Notes: a model not told the origin generated them from the sequence alone. Positions 17,005-25,767 are shown, numbered from the stretch's first letter. The stretch is 56,930 nucleotides of DNA from Candidatus Eisenbacteria bacterium (GCA_016930695.1 JAFGGD010000060.1:1-56930), one strand, 5' to 3'. A program made the numbers and translations.

Positions 17005-18540
17005 ATGCCTATTCCCGTTAAATGGGCGAAGGCACGCGCCACGGCCTTGATCGGAGTCGCCCTTTTTCTCATGGACGGAGCGGCGCACGCGGACACGGAC
17101 GGCCTCGTCCTCGACCTTCTTCAGCCGGGGAGTCGATCCGCGATCGGTTTGGGCGGCGATCCGTTTCTGTCTCCGGTGAGCGACGGGACCGGTTGGTGGG
17201 GAGACTTCGTCTCTCTCCCCGGAACGGCCGTCTCATTCGACGCCGCCTTCGGGAAACCGATCACCGATGATCTGACGGGAAATTGGGGGGCTCTATCCCA
17301 CGAGGAGTACGCGACTCATTGGGCGGACGAGACGACTCTCGACGCGCTCCGCGTGCGATTCGCCGGCCGGATCGTCCGCCCTCGATCGACCGGAGCGTGG
17401 GACGGCTCCTCGGGAGAACTCCGGCTCGAGGACCGGACCGCGCGCGCGGAAGGAGGCGTGCGAATCTCCGCTCTCGATCGCCGCGTCGCCTTCCAGGCAA
17501 CCGTTCCTCTCTGGCGGCAGGACGACGACCTGCCGGCGCCGGCGGGCCGTGTCGGACTCCGATACCGGCCCGTTTCCGGGGTCGTCTTTCAAGTGGAAAC
17601 GGGGCGAAGCGCGAAACTGCAGGTCTTTTCGTTCGATCTGGAGGGCGAGCCGGGAAGCGCCTCTTTGAACACGTGGTCCGATGACTTCAAGCTGATGAGC
17701 CGGATCGATCTCCCCTCCGGCCTTCATGTCGCCGCCGGTTTGACCGACGCCGGCTATGACTCGATCGAACCCGTCCGCACGATTCCCCAATACCAGCTGA
17801 TGCCGATCGGGAGCGCCGACCTGTACCAGGCGGAATGCGGGTGGAGCGGGAAAAGAGGGGCGGGGTTCCTTCTCCGCTGGACGAAATACGAGGCGGACCT
17901 CGGCGGAGAGGCGTATTGGTCGTACGAGCGTTTCGGCACGCTCACCTACGCGGACATCGATCTCGAGTCGTATCTCCTCGCGTTCGAGTCGCGCGGGGAT
18001 CGCTATCGATGGCTTTTCGACACCGAACGGGTGAGGGCGAGCGGCAAGGCTCGGGCGAAGGTGGAATTCTGGCCCTTCACCGAAACGTTGATCGATCTCC
18101 TCGGCATCAGAAGGACCTGCAAGGCCGCCGGCGAGGTAGAGTGGTACCGCGTTCACGCCGGTTTCGAGAGTCCTCCCGGCGGGATGCTCCGCTACAGAAC
18201 GGGCGCGACATGGTACGACATCTATACGGACTTCTTCGTCGAGTCCTGGCGCCCCACATTTCTGGTGTTCGGTAAAAGCGATTACCAATCGGACGCTTTA
18301 AACCTGGATCGCCTCCAGCTCGCCGCGATCTCCCTGGGCGCGGATCTTGTCTTGGGTGCGTTTACGGCTCGAATCGACCTGCAGCAGTTCGTTTATGCCC
18401 ATACTTATAAAAGCGACAAGAATACCGGAGGGGACGAGGGAGGAGAAGAGGAGGGGCCGGCGGAAACGGGGGCATCGAAAGACGAGGAGTCCTGGACGGA
18501 CGGCGGACGGATCCGCCTCTCCCTCGCCCGAAGATTCTAA
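17005..18540 (+). CDS. Predicted outer-membrane beta-barrel protein
   Basis: 511 residues. The ATG at 17005 directly follows the stop of the lipoprotein gene (16997), and a basic then hydrophobic N-terminus (VKWAKARATALIGVALFLM...AHA) forms a signal peptide. An earlier in-frame start at 16945 would overlap the upstream gene and bury the signal. Seen: alternating polar/aromatic strands through most of the length and a C-terminal strand RIRLSLARRF ending in Phe, typical of outer-membrane barrels. An acidic, Gly/Glu-rich loop (about residues 473-500) precedes the last strand. Family not recognised. With the lipoprotein it could form an envelope-spanning unit downstream of the SLOG-TM gene. Confidence 0.78.
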   Translation: MPIPVKWAKARATALIGVALFLMDGAAHADTDGLVLDLLQPGSRSAIGLGGDPFLSPVSDGTGWWGDFVSLPGTAVSFDAAFGKPITDDLTGNWGALSHEEYATHWADETTLDALRVRFAGRIVRPRSTGAWDGSSGELRLEDRTARAEGGVRISALDRRVAFQATVPLWRQDDDLPAPAGRVGLRYRPVSGVVFQVETGRSAKLQVFSFDLEGEPGSASLNTWSDDFKLMSRIDLPSGLHVAAGLTDAGYDSIEPVRTIPQYQLMPIGSADLYQAECGWSGKRGAGFLLRWTKYEADLGGEAYWSYERFGTLTYADIDLESYLLAFESRGDRYRWLFDTERVRASGKARAKVEFWPFTETLIDLLGIRRTCKAAGEVEWYRVHAGFESPPGGMLRYRTGATWYDIYTDFFVESWRPTFLVFGKSDYQSDALNLDRLQLAAISLGADLVLGAFTARIDLQQFVYAHTYKSDKNTGGDEGGEEEGPAETGASKDEESWTDGGRIRLSLARRF

Positions 18541-18562
18541 GGAATCGGCGATCCAGGGGGGA

Positions 18563-19036
18563 CTATTCCTCCTTCTTCCGCATCTTCCGGAAAAACCGCT
18601 CCAGGAGGGCGGCGCACTCCGCCTCGCGGACGCCGTGGAGGACGTGGACGCGGTGGTTGAGGCGGGGGTCGGTCGGGACCGAGGCGAGGCTGACGCAGGC
18701 GCCCGCCTTGGGGTCGAGTGCGCCGAAGACGAGGTTCTCGATCCGCGCCAGCACGATCGCGCCGGCGCACATGAAGCAGGGCTCCAGGGTGACGTAGAGG
18801 GTCGCCCCCTCGAGACGGCGTGAGCCGAGCGCCTCCGCGGCGGCGCCGATGGCGAGGATCTCGGCGTGGGCGGTCGGGTCGCGGGTCGCCTCGGTCCGGT
18901 TGTGGCCGCGACCGATGAGCCGCCCCTCATGCACGATCACCGCGCCGACCGGGACCTCGTCCTCCTCCGACGCCTTCTCCGCCTCTCGGATGGCGGCGTC
19001 CATCCAGCGTTCGTGCGCTTCGCCGGCGATCAACAA
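18563..19036 (-). CDS. tadA: tRNA adenosine(34) deaminase
   Basis: 157 residues. Converts adenosine to inosine at the wobble position of tRNA-Arg(ACG), the substrate encoded at 24320. Seen: the zinc-deaminase signature H57-A-E59 (TAHAEILAI) and P86-C87-F-M-C90, and the family N-terminus HERWMDAAIREA. The start is a TTG at 19036, one base after the stop of the upstream glycosyltransferase gene, with GGAGGG ahead of it, so translation is probably coupled. Length is normal for TadA. Confidence 0.95.
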   Translation of the reverse strand: MLIAGEAHERWMDAAIREAEKASEEDEVPVGAVIVHEGRLIGRGHNRTEATRDPTAHAEILAIGAAAEALGSRRLEGATLYVTLEPCFMCAGAIVLARIENLVFGALDPKAGACVSLASVPTDPRLNHRVHVLHGVREAECAALLERFFRKMRKKEE

Positions 19037-19037
19037 C

Positions 19038-21035
19038 TCAATCCCTCCACCACTCCGGCAGATCCTCCCGCACGGGTAGGCGCCCGGTGACGGCGTGGAA
19101 ACGCCGGAGCGCCTCGGAGGCCGTCTCGTCCCGGCCGGCGCGGCGCGCGATTTCGTGCAGCACCACCCAACCGGCCCGCGACTCCGGCATCGACCGCGCC
19201 GCCTCCTCCGCCTCGTCCGCCGCCTCGTCCAGGCGGCCCATGTCGGCGAGCGCCATCGCCCGGCCGAGCCGCGCCAGCACCGCGCGCGCCGTCCCGCGCC
19301 GGATCGCCTCGTCGAAACGGGCGATCGCCTCCTCCGGCCGCTCCAGCGCGAGAAGCACGTTCCCCAGATTGATGTACACCTCCGGGTCCCGCGGGTCCGC
19401 CTCGAGTGCGCGCTCGAAATCGCGCCGCGCCCCCTCCCAATCGCCGCCGAGCATCCGCGTCATGGCGAGGTTGTTCCAGACGAAACCGCCGTATTCGGGG
19501 GCGATCCGTAGCGCCCCGACGAAGGCCCTCTCCGCCTCGTCCAGCTTGCCGCGTTCCGCCAATACCGCGCCGTAGTTGATGAGCGCCCGCGGATTCGGAG
19601 GACCCTGTTCGATGGAGAGCGCGTACTCCCTCTCCGCCCTCTCGAGATCGCCGGTCCGCGCGAAAGCCCAGGCGCGGTTGAAATGCACGACGTGCCTGTC
19701 GCCGACCGTGTCCACGCCGAAAAAGCGTGTGTGCCCGATCACCAGCAGCAAGATCGCGACCGGGAAAGCGGCGCGCCGGAGAAAGCGGCGGCGTTCCCGG
19801 ACCGCCCGCGCGAGGAAGTGCGCGGCGAAAAGAATCCAGAACGGCAGGATGGGAATCCGGAAGCGGGCGCAGACGAAAAAGAGGACCACGCCGAGCGCCT
19901 GCGCGGCGAGGAAGATCGCCAGGATCTCGCGCGCGGCGGGGCGCCTAACCGGCAGAAACATTCCGGCGGTTCCGAGGGCGATCAGGCACGCCGCGCAGAT
20001 CGAGAAGCGGAGCAGGTTGGGCGCGTACTCCCGGAAATGCTCGAACACGAAACGGTTGTTGGGGATCTCGTAGCCGTTCATCAGATAGTAGAGCTTCCGG
20101 CCGAAGAGGGCGAGCGACGCGCCCGGATCGTTCATCATCCAGCGGAGCGACTTCGCCGTCCAGTGCCGGGAGACGGCGGCGGGACCGAGTGGGCGCCCCT
20201 CCTCCCTCTCGGCGATCCGCGTGGCCGCCAGGGAGACGTTGTCCTCGTACTCCTTCGTCTCATAGGAGACGTCGAGCCAGCCGGGGACCGTGGCGGTCTT
20301 CCCGTCGGAGATCAGGTTATTTCCGATATAAAGATTGACGCCTCCCTGCGAGGCGAGTGTGAACTCGCCGTAGAGCGCCCGGTTGCGGGCGGCCGCGACC
20401 AGCGGGAAGGCGGCGATCCCCGCGGCGAAAAGAAGAACCGGCAGGGCGGCGCGGCGGCGGAGGCGGAAGATCTGCCAGAGGATCAGGAAGGGGACGATCA
20501 CGAGCGCCGTCGGCCGGGTAACGACGGCGAGGCCGAGGGCGAGACCGGCCGCCGCCCAGAGGACGCCCCCCTTTTCGGCGGCGCGGATCGCCAGCCACGC
20601 CGCGAGCAGGATCAGAAAGAGGTAAAGCGTCGTGACGAGAAGTTCCCCCTCGAAATAGAGGAAGGGGGCGTAGAAGAGGGCGATCGCCGCGGCGAGGAGC
20701 CCGGCGGTTCGCCCGAACGCTCGGGCGCCGATGCCGTAGATAAAGAGGATCGCGCCGAGACCGAGGAGGGAGTGGAACAGGCGGGGGACCCACGGATTCA
20801 CCCCGAAGACGCGGTAGATCTGCCCCAGGACGAGAGGATAGAAGGGGGCGCGAAAGAGGTCCCATTCGGTCCCCGGGGAGCCGTCGGCCCACGCGACCGC
20901 CCGGTCGTGGTACCATCGGGCGTCCAGAGTCGGCTCGCGGAACTCGGGGGCCCGGCTGTGGCCGGCGAGGTAAGCCACACGCAGCAAGATGCCGATAAGC
21001 AGGAGGAATGGCAGAATCCGCCTGGAGGTCACCAC
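19038..21035 (-). CDS. Polytopic membrane glycosyltransferase (GT39-like) with C-terminal TPR domain
   Basis: 665 residues, GTG start at 21035 after AAGGGGA. Seen: about ten TM helices in residues 5-420, with an early periplasmic loop holding ARWYHDRA and RAPFYPL, as in lipid-phosphate-sugar-dependent mannosyl/arabinosyl transferases (PMT/ArnT fold). Four or five TPR units follow in 430-640 (for example PRALINYGAVLAERGKLDEA and PEVYINLGNVLLALERPEEA). Known: this fold moves a sugar from a polyprenyl-phosphate carrier to an acceptor on the outer face of the inner membrane. The TPR part would face the periplasm and may hold the protein acceptor. Donor and acceptor are unknown. tadA is co-transcribed downstream. 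Confidence 0.85.
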   Translation of the reverse strand: MVTSRRILPFLLLIGILLRVAYLAGHSRAPEFREPTLDARWYHDRAVAWADGSPGTEWDLFRAPFYPLVLGQIYRVFGVNPWVPRLFHSLLGLGAILFIYGIGARAFGRTAGLLAAAIALFYAPFLYFEGELLVTTLYLFLILLAAWLAIRAAEKGGVLWAAAGLALGLAVVTRPTALVIVPFLILWQIFRLRRRAALPVLLFAAGIAAFPLVAAARNRALYGEFTLASQGGVNLYIGNNLISDGKTATVPGWLDVSYETKEYEDNVSLAATRIAEREEGRPLGPAAVSRHWTAKSLRWMMNDPGASLALFGRKLYYLMNGYEIPNNRFVFEHFREYAPNLLRFSICAACLIALGTAGMFLPVRRPAAREILAIFLAAQALGVVLFFVCARFRIPILPFWILFAAHFLARAVRERRRFLRRAAFPVAILLLVIGHTRFFGVDTVGDRHVVHFNRAWAFARTGDLERAEREYALSIEQGPPNPRALINYGAVLAERGKLDEAERAFVGALRIAPEYGGFVWNNLAMTRMLGGDWEGARRDFERALEADPRDPEVYINLGNVLLALERPEEAIARFDEAIRRGTARAVLARLGRAMALADMGRLDEAADEAEEAARSMPESRAGWVVLHEIARRAGRDETASEALRRFHAVTGRLPVREDLPEWWRD

Positions 21036-21124
21036 AGGTCCCCTTCCGCCGCCCGGCGCGGCCTTCCGGCGGAATGGTGCAACGAGAGCCGAGGGAAGTC
21101 AACCCGAGGGAGGTTGATTCAATC

Positions 21125-22339
21125 ATGAAACAGGAACGCCCGTTCGCGCGCACGCGAGGAATCGTCCCGATCGCCCGGCTTTGGCCTCTTTTCACTCTTT
21201 TCGTTCTTTTTTGCGGTCACCACGAAAACCCGGCCGAACCGGACGGGGCGCCGTCGATCGTGATCTCCTCCCCCGCCGAGGGGGACACCCTCTCGCCTGT
21301 CGGCTTCCGGGTGATCGGGAGCGCCGCCGATCCGGAGGGGATCGCCTCGATCCGCGTCGAATTGGACGGCGTGGAGATGGGCGCCGCCTCCCAATCCCCC
21401 TTCAACGTCTATGTCCCCTCCCTTCTCTTCGAGGACGGCGCGGAAATGGAGGTCACCGTGCGCGCCGAGGATGGGGGCGGCGTGACGGGGACGAAGAAAG
21501 TGACCGTCTTCCTGCGGGCGATCCGCTTCTCCAAGCTCGCCTCCGCGGGCGATCAGGCGGACACCGAAAGGGAGCCGTCCTGGTCGCCGGACGGCGCATC
21601 GATCGCCTTCGTCTCCGAGGGGGACGGCGGCAACCGGGACATCTGGACGACGGCCGTATCGGCCGGCGCGGCGGCGCGGATCACCGACTCGCCGAACGAG
21701 GACCGCTCACCCGACTGGGCTCCTTTCGGGAGCGTGATCGCCTTCGCGTCGGACCGGAGCGGGAACTGGGACATCTGGACAGTGGGAACGTCGGGAGGCG
21801 CCGCCACGCAGGTGACCACGAACGGGAGCCACGACCGCGGCCCGGCCTGGTCGTCGAGCGGGACGTCGATCGCCTTCCACTCCATCCGCGACGGCAACTG
21901 GAACATCTACACGATGCCGATGAGCGGCGGCTCGGCGGCGGGCGTCGCCGAGCAGAGGACCTCCGCCGCCTCGGCCGAGTCCTCGGCGGTCTGGACGCCG
22001 AATGGATCGTCACTCGTCTTCACGGGAAATCAGAACGGCGGCTTGGATCTCTGGTCCGTGACGCCTCCTTCCCTGACGCTCGTGGCGGTCCCCGGAGGCA
22101 ACGACCCGGCGGCGCGCGAGGTCGACCCGGAGTACGCGCCCGGCGGACGTCTCCTCGTTTACGCTTACTATAGGAACGGCAACTGGGACCTCTGGGCGCT
22201 CGACCCGGCGACGGGCGACAAAAAGATCGTCACCAACCACTTCGCCTCCGACCTCGAGCCGGCCTGGTCGCCGGACGGAACGCGCATCGCCTTCGCCAGC
22301 GACCGCGACGGCACATTCGACATCTGGGTTCTGGAGTAG
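21125..22339 (+). CDS. TolB-like beta-propeller lipoprotein with Ig-like domain
   Basis: 404 residues from the ATG at 21125 (GGGAGG upstream). Seen: a lipoprotein-type signal (LFTLFVLFCGHHENP), an Ig-like domain (about residues 45-140: PSIVISSPAEGDTL...GSAADPEGIASIRVELDG), then at least five PD40/WD40-like repeats with [PW]-[SD]-W-[AS]-[PS]-[DFS]-G and [IV]-A-F-x-S-x-R-[DS]-G-[ND]-W-[DN]-I-[WY]. Known: such propellers resemble the TolB C-terminal domain and bind proteins in the periplasm. There is no tol-pal cluster here, so this is not TolB itself. It is divergent from the glycosyltransferase gene, and convergent with the gene at 22441 across a long hairpin. Confidence 0.87.
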   Translation: MKQERPFARTRGIVPIARLWPLFTLFVLFCGHHENPAEPDGAPSIVISSPAEGDTLSPVGFRVIGSAADPEGIASIRVELDGVEMGAASQSPFNVYVPSLLFEDGAEMEVTVRAEDGGGVTGTKKVTVFLRAIRFSKLASAGDQADTEREPSWSPDGASIAFVSEGDGGNRDIWTTAVSAGAAARITDSPNEDRSPDWAPFGSVIAFASDRSGNWDIWTVGTSGGAATQVTTNGSHDRGPAWSSSGTSIAFHSIRDGNWNIYTMPMSGGSAAGVAEQRTSAASAESSAVWTPNGSSLVFTGNQNGGLDLWSVTPPSLTLVAVPGGNDPAAREVDPEYAPGGRLLVYAYYRNGNWDLWALDPATGDKKIVTNHFASDLEPAWSPDGTRIAFASDRDGTFDIWVLE

Positions 22340-22357
22340 GCGGGCGGGCGGCGGAAG

Positions 22358-22432
22358 GGGATCCGTCCCTTTCGTTACCAGATTCTCTCCGAACGAAGTG
22401 AGGAGGTATCCGGTAGCGAAAAACCGAATCCC
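22358..22432. repeat. Long intergenic hairpin between convergent genes
   Basis: Inverted segments pair in register: 22358-22362 with 22428-22432, TTCGTTACC (22371-22379) with GGTAGCGAA (22412-22420; one G-U) and GATTCTCTCC with GGAGGTATC nearer the loop. The loop contains GAACGAAGTGA. No T-run follows on either side, so it is not a textbook terminator, but it may act as a bidirectional one or be a palindromic repeat. Confidence 0.5.
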
Positions 22433-22440
22433 TCCCCTGC

Positions 22441-24111
22441 TCACTTCCTCTTCAACGCGCGGTCCCGAAGATCCTCCCACGCCGCGTCCGGGTCGGCCCC
22501 CTCCGGGGCGCGCACCCAAACCAATACGTAATCCCGGCGCCCCTCCGTGTCCGTCTCCCCCAGAGGGGCGAAGTCGACCAGGTAGGGAAGCTCCAGGCCG
22601 GCGGCCCGGAGTTCCTCCCGATAGGCGAGGCACTCCCGCAGGAGGGCGCGCGGCTTCAGCGCCCGGACGATCCGCATGTCGAACACCGTCGGCCGGTCCT
22701 TGAGAAAGTAAGTTTCCGGCACACGCTTGTCGTGGCCGGGCGGCTGGAGGGGCTCGTCCGGCGCCACGGGCCGGCGGGCCACCTCGGGCGTCACCAATCC
22801 GTGCGTGTCATAAATATACACGTCCGAATAATACCCTCGGGCGCCGATGGTCCCGCAGACGAAGGAGGGCCGCGGGTCCGCGTGGGGCCTCTCCTCCAGG
22901 TAACGCCGGAGCGCCCGTCCCTCCTCGGACCAAATCGCCGCCTTTCTCTTCGTCAGCTCCCAATGCTCGAATTCGCTCTCCTGGGCGCGCCGGAACTGGA
23001 ACCGGGCGCGCGCTTCGTGGGGAACGAGATGGACGTTCCAGGCGGGGAGCGCGCCGACGACGATCACCGCCCCCGCCAAGACCGGCGCCGCGATCCGCGC
23101 GTTTCGGCGGGGGGAACGCCGCAGATCGGCGAGCGCGAGAGCGAAAAGGAGCGCGCCGAAGGGGAGGCCGGGGACGAGGAATCGCCCCATGCTCATGAAG
23201 TCTCCCGTGGCGAGAACCGCGTAGACCGGGAAGGCGAAGGCGAGCGCCGCCGCCGGAAAGCCGATCCCGCGCCTCTCCCGGCGGAGCGCCGCGGGGAGGG
23301 CGAAGAGGAGCGCGATGGGCGTCAGGAAGGTGAGCAGAAAGGTGGCGACGTAGTCGAAGCCGCGGCCGAGACGGACCGCGTCGAGCGCCCCCTTGGCGAC
23401 CAGCGTGTTGGGCGTGATCGATCCGTAGTAGGAGAAGCGCCAGGCGAGGTGCGCCGCGATGGTCACGGCCGTCGCCGCCGCCGCGACGAGGATCGGACGG
23501 GAGCCCCCCTTCCGTCCGCGAACGAGCAGGGCGAGCACGAAAAGGATCGCCGCCCATCCTCCTCCCTCGACGCGCACAAGCGCGAGGAGAACGCCGGTGG
23601 CGCCGGCGCCGACCCCGTCCGGCCTCTCCGCGAGGAAGAGCCTGTCGAAGAGAAGGAAGAGGAGGAGGGCGAAGGGCATCGTCGCGAGCCCCCCCGTCGA
23701 CCAGACCGCGAAGGGGGGGAAGAGGGCGAGGGCGAGGGTCGCGGCGAAGGAGGGGAAATCCCCCGCGCCCAGGCGCCGGCGGAGGCGGTCGAAGAGGAGA
23801 AAGAGGAGCGCCGAGGCGCATGCGGCGGAGAGGAGCGGCGGCCAGAGGGTGATCGCCGCGCCGGCCCTCTCGAAGAGCGCGCAGATCAGCACCCAGAGGA
23901 AGTTGCTGTAACCCTCGACGGGAGGATTCTCGCCCGGGCTATAGCGGAGGCCGTGGCCGCACGCCAGGTTGCGGGCGTAGCGGAAAGAGATGTACGCGTC
24001 GTCGCAGACGAAGCGGAAACGCCAGGCGAAGAGCGCTCCCGCGACCCAGGCGGGGAGGAAAAGCCACGCGCGCCCCCCTCCCTTCCCCTTGCTGCCGTCC
24101 CTCTCTTTCAT
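22441..24111 (-). CDS. Polytopic membrane glycosyltransferase, family uncertain
   Basis: 556 residues. Seen: a basic N-terminus, about ten TM helices up to residue 350, and a large first loop with CDDAYISFRYARN and PPVEGYSNFLWV, a pattern found in actinobacterial and related polyprenyl-phosphate-sugar transferases (AftB-like). A soluble C-terminal part of about 190 residues follows (GTIGARGYYSDVYIYDTHG...). The paired aspartates in the first loop fit the catalytic position of GT-C enzymes. Expected to add a lipid-linked sugar to an envelope polymer or protein. With the gene at 19038 it makes two GT-C enzymes within 5 kb. Acceptor unknown. Confidence 0.8.
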   Translation of the reverse strand: MKERDGSKGKGGGRAWLFLPAWVAGALFAWRFRFVCDDAYISFRYARNLACGHGLRYSPGENPPVEGYSNFLWVLICALFERAGAAITLWPPLLSAACASALLFLLFDRLRRRLGAGDFPSFAATLALALFPPFAVWSTGGLATMPFALLLFLLFDRLFLAERPDGVGAGATGVLLALVRVEGGGWAAILFVLALLVRGRKGGSRPILVAAAATAVTIAAHLAWRFSYYGSITPNTLVAKGALDAVRLGRGFDYVATFLLTFLTPIALLFALPAALRRERRGIGFPAAALAFAFPVYAVLATGDFMSMGRFLVPGLPFGALLFALALADLRRSPRRNARIAAPVLAGAVIVVGALPAWNVHLVPHEARARFQFRRAQESEFEHWELTKRKAAIWSEEGRALRRYLEERPHADPRPSFVCGTIGARGYYSDVYIYDTHGLVTPEVARRPVAPDEPLQPPGHDKRVPETYFLKDRPTVFDMRIVRALKPRALLRECLAYREELRAAGLELPYLVDFAPLGETDTEGRRDYVLVWVRAPEGADPDAAWEDLRDRALKRK

Positions 24112-24206
24112 CGGGTCTCCCGTCGGACCGAGCCCGATTTCCCGTCGGACACGTCCCGCTCCGACCCGACCTTACCCCTTCCCCCACAACGAATAAACCG
24201 CTTTCT

Positions 24207-24261
24207 AAATAGGGGCGGTCACCTATGATAGCGAGTGGATAATCGGTGGCTGTCCCTATTT
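24207..24261. repeat. 17-bp inverted repeat ending AAATAGGG/CCCTATTT
   Basis: The left arm 24207-24223 (AAATAGGGGCGGTCACC) pairs with 24245-24261 (GGTGGCTGTCCCTATTT) with three G-U-type differences across a 21-nt loop. It stands directly upstream of the tRNA-Arg promoter. The sequence resembles dispersed palindromes I associate with REP/RAYT-type or IS200-like elements; this is from memory. No transposase is present in the window. Confidence 0.6.
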
Positions 24262-24265
24262 ATTC

Positions 24266-24294
24266 TTGTCGATTCCCGCGGATTGGACTATCCT
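24266..24294 (+). promoter_or_regulatory. Promoter of tRNA-Arg
   Basis: TTGTCG (24266-24271), a 17-bp spacer and TATCCT (24289-24294). The expected start lies near 24301, about 20 bases before the mature tRNA. Confidence 0.55.
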
Positions 24295-24319
24295 GACCCT
24301 TCGCGACACGCGAATCTTC

Positions 24320-24393
24320 GCGCCCATAGCTCAACTGGACAGAGCGTCTGGCTACGGACCAGAAGGTTGGGGGTTCGAGTCCTCCTGGGCGTA
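24320..24393 (+). tRNA. tRNA-Arg (anticodon ACG)
   Basis: 74 nt beginning GCGCCCATAGCTCA, anticodon loop CTACGGA (ACG, wobble position becomes inosine by TadA), T-arm GGGGG TTCGAGT CCTCC with one G-U. The acceptor GCGCCCA pairs with TGGGCGT (a terminal G-U). CCA is not encoded, unlike the Ser and Ala tRNAs of this window, so it must be added after transcription. Confidence 0.94.
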
Positions 24394-24399
24394 GACGTG

Positions 24400-24435
24400 A
24401 AACCGCCCGCTCGGCATGAGCGGGCGGTTTTTATT
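24400..24435 (+). terminator. Rho-independent terminator of tRNA-Arg
   Basis: A 13-bp stem AAACCGCCCGCTC (24400-24412) with GAGCGGGCGGTTT (24418-24430), then TTATTT. It starts seven bases after the tRNA. Confidence 0.92.
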
Positions 24436-24479
24436 TGCGGGAAGAAGAGAACCGCGCTCCGCGCGAAGGCGCCTCTCCT

Positions 24480-25484
24480 CTACCGCTCCACCTTCATATA
24501 ACGGTAGAGATTCGCGAGCTGGTCCTCCGTGCCGAGAAGGATCAACGTGTCGCCGGCGCCGAGAACGAGGTCCACCGGGGGATTGATGATCATGTTCTCC
24601 TTGTGGCGGACGCCGATCACGATCGCCCCCGATTCCTCGCGGATCCTCGAGTCCCGGAGCGCCTTCCCCGCCAAAACCGCGTCCCGCGCGAGAACGACCT
24701 CCTCCATTCGTAGGGTCACGTCCTTCCCGCGGGTCACGAAATCGAGGAAATCGCAGATGTGGGGGCGAACGGCGAAGCTCGCCATCCGGATGCCGGCGAT
24801 CTGCGCCGGCAGGATCACCTGGTCCGCGCCGGCGCGCCGCAGCTTGCGGATCGATTCCTCGTCCACACCGCGGCTGATGACCAGAAGGTCCAGCTTGAGT
24901 CCCCGCGCCGTCAGCACCGCCACGATGTTCTCCGCGTCATCGGGAAGCGCGCAGATCATCGCCCGTGCGTTGCGGATCCCCGCCTCCTCCAGCGCGCTCT
25001 CCTCCGTGGCGTTGCCGACGATGGCGAGCGCCTTCGGAAAGGCGGCGTTGAGCCTTCCGATCTTGGCATCGTCGATGTCGATCACCACGTAGGGCTCGCC
25101 GATCCTCTCCAGTTCGGCGACCACCTCCCACCCCGTTTTGCCGATCCCGGCGATCACGTAATGGTCCGCCAGGTTTTCGATCTCTTTCCGCATCCGCTTC
25201 CTCCGAATCGCGTGGCGCAGCCGCCCCTCGACGATGAAGGCGAAGATCGACCCGATCCCGTACGTCCCGACGCCGATCGCCAGGAAGATCACGAAAATGG
25301 TGAAGACCCGGCCGGCCGGGGAGAGCCCCCCCTCCTTGATCTCCTGGAAGCCGACGGTCGCGATGGTGATCACCGTCATGTAGACGGCGTCCAGCACCGG
25401 GAGGCTCTCGATGAGCATATAGCCGAGGGTGCCGAAGACGAGCACCCCGATCAGCAGGGCGATGGCGAGATAGAAGGTCCGCAC
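24480..25484 (-). CDS. Two-TM potassium channel with RCK (TrkA-N/TrkA-C) domain
   Basis: 334 residues, GTG start at 25484. Seen: TM1 (about 4-25), a pore loop with selectivity filter TIATVGFQEI, TM2 (about 58-85), an RCK-N Rossmann domain (residues ~105-225) with YVIAGIGKTGWEVVAEL and the acidic strand end VVIDID, and an RCK-C domain to the end. Known: MthK/GsuK-type channels conduct K+ and are gated by Ca2+ or nucleotides bound at the RCK ring. The filter reads TVGF rather than TVGYGD, and the usual G-D after it is Q-E. It lies 65 bp downstream of the tRNA-Ser(GCT) 3' end, separated by a terminator hairpin. Confidence 0.92.
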   Translation of the reverse strand: MRTFYLAIALLIGVLVFGTLGYMLIESLPVLDAVYMTVITIATVGFQEIKEGGLSPAGRVFTIFVIFLAIGVGTYGIGSIFAFIVEGRLRHAIRRKRMRKEIENLADHYVIAGIGKTGWEVVAELERIGEPYVVIDIDDAKIGRLNAAFPKALAIVGNATEESALEEAGIRNARAMICALPDDAENIVAVLTARGLKLDLLVISRGVDEESIRKLRRAGADQVILPAQIAGIRMASFAVRPHICDFLDFVTRGKDVTLRMEEVVLARDAVLAGKALRDSRIREESGAIVIGVRHKENMIINPPVDLVLGAGDTLILLGTEDQLANLYRYMKVER

Positions 25485-25513
25485 GTTTTCCAGCGCCGCA
25501 CCTCACGAGTGAA

Positions 25514-25538
25514 AGGGGCGCCCCGGCGGGACGCCCCT
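25514..25538 (-). terminator. Probable terminator after tRNA-Ser pair
   Basis: AGGGGCG (25514-25520) pairs with CGCCCCT (25532-25538). On the minus strand it follows the tRNA-Ser(GCT) gene by 10 bases and is followed by TTTC. Confidence 0.55.
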
Positions 25539-25548
25539 CCCGATAAGC

Positions 25549-25641
<93 letters not shown>

Positions 25642-25681
25642 GCGCGATGGGCCTTCTGCCGGATCAACCTCATTCCGATTC

Positions 25682-25767
25682 TGGCGGAGGGAGTAGGATT
25701 CGAACCCACGAACCTTTCGGTTAACGGTTTTCAAGACCGCCGCCTTCAACCACTCGGCCATCCCTCC
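25682..25767 (-). tRNA. tRNA-Ser (anticodon TGA)
   Basis: An 86-nt class II tRNA on the minus strand. The anticodon loop CTTGAAA gives TGA (reads UCA). It has the variable-arm hairpin AACCGAAAGGTT, the T-loop GGTTCGAATCC and an encoded CCA. It lies 40 nt ahead of tRNA-Ser(GCT), and the two are probably one transcript. Confidence 0.95.

Noticed and set aside
21125-22339. TolB of the Tol-Pal system
   Set aside because: The propeller resembles TolB, but the protein has an extra Ig-like domain and a lipoprotein signal, and no tolQ, tolR, tolA or pal is nearby.
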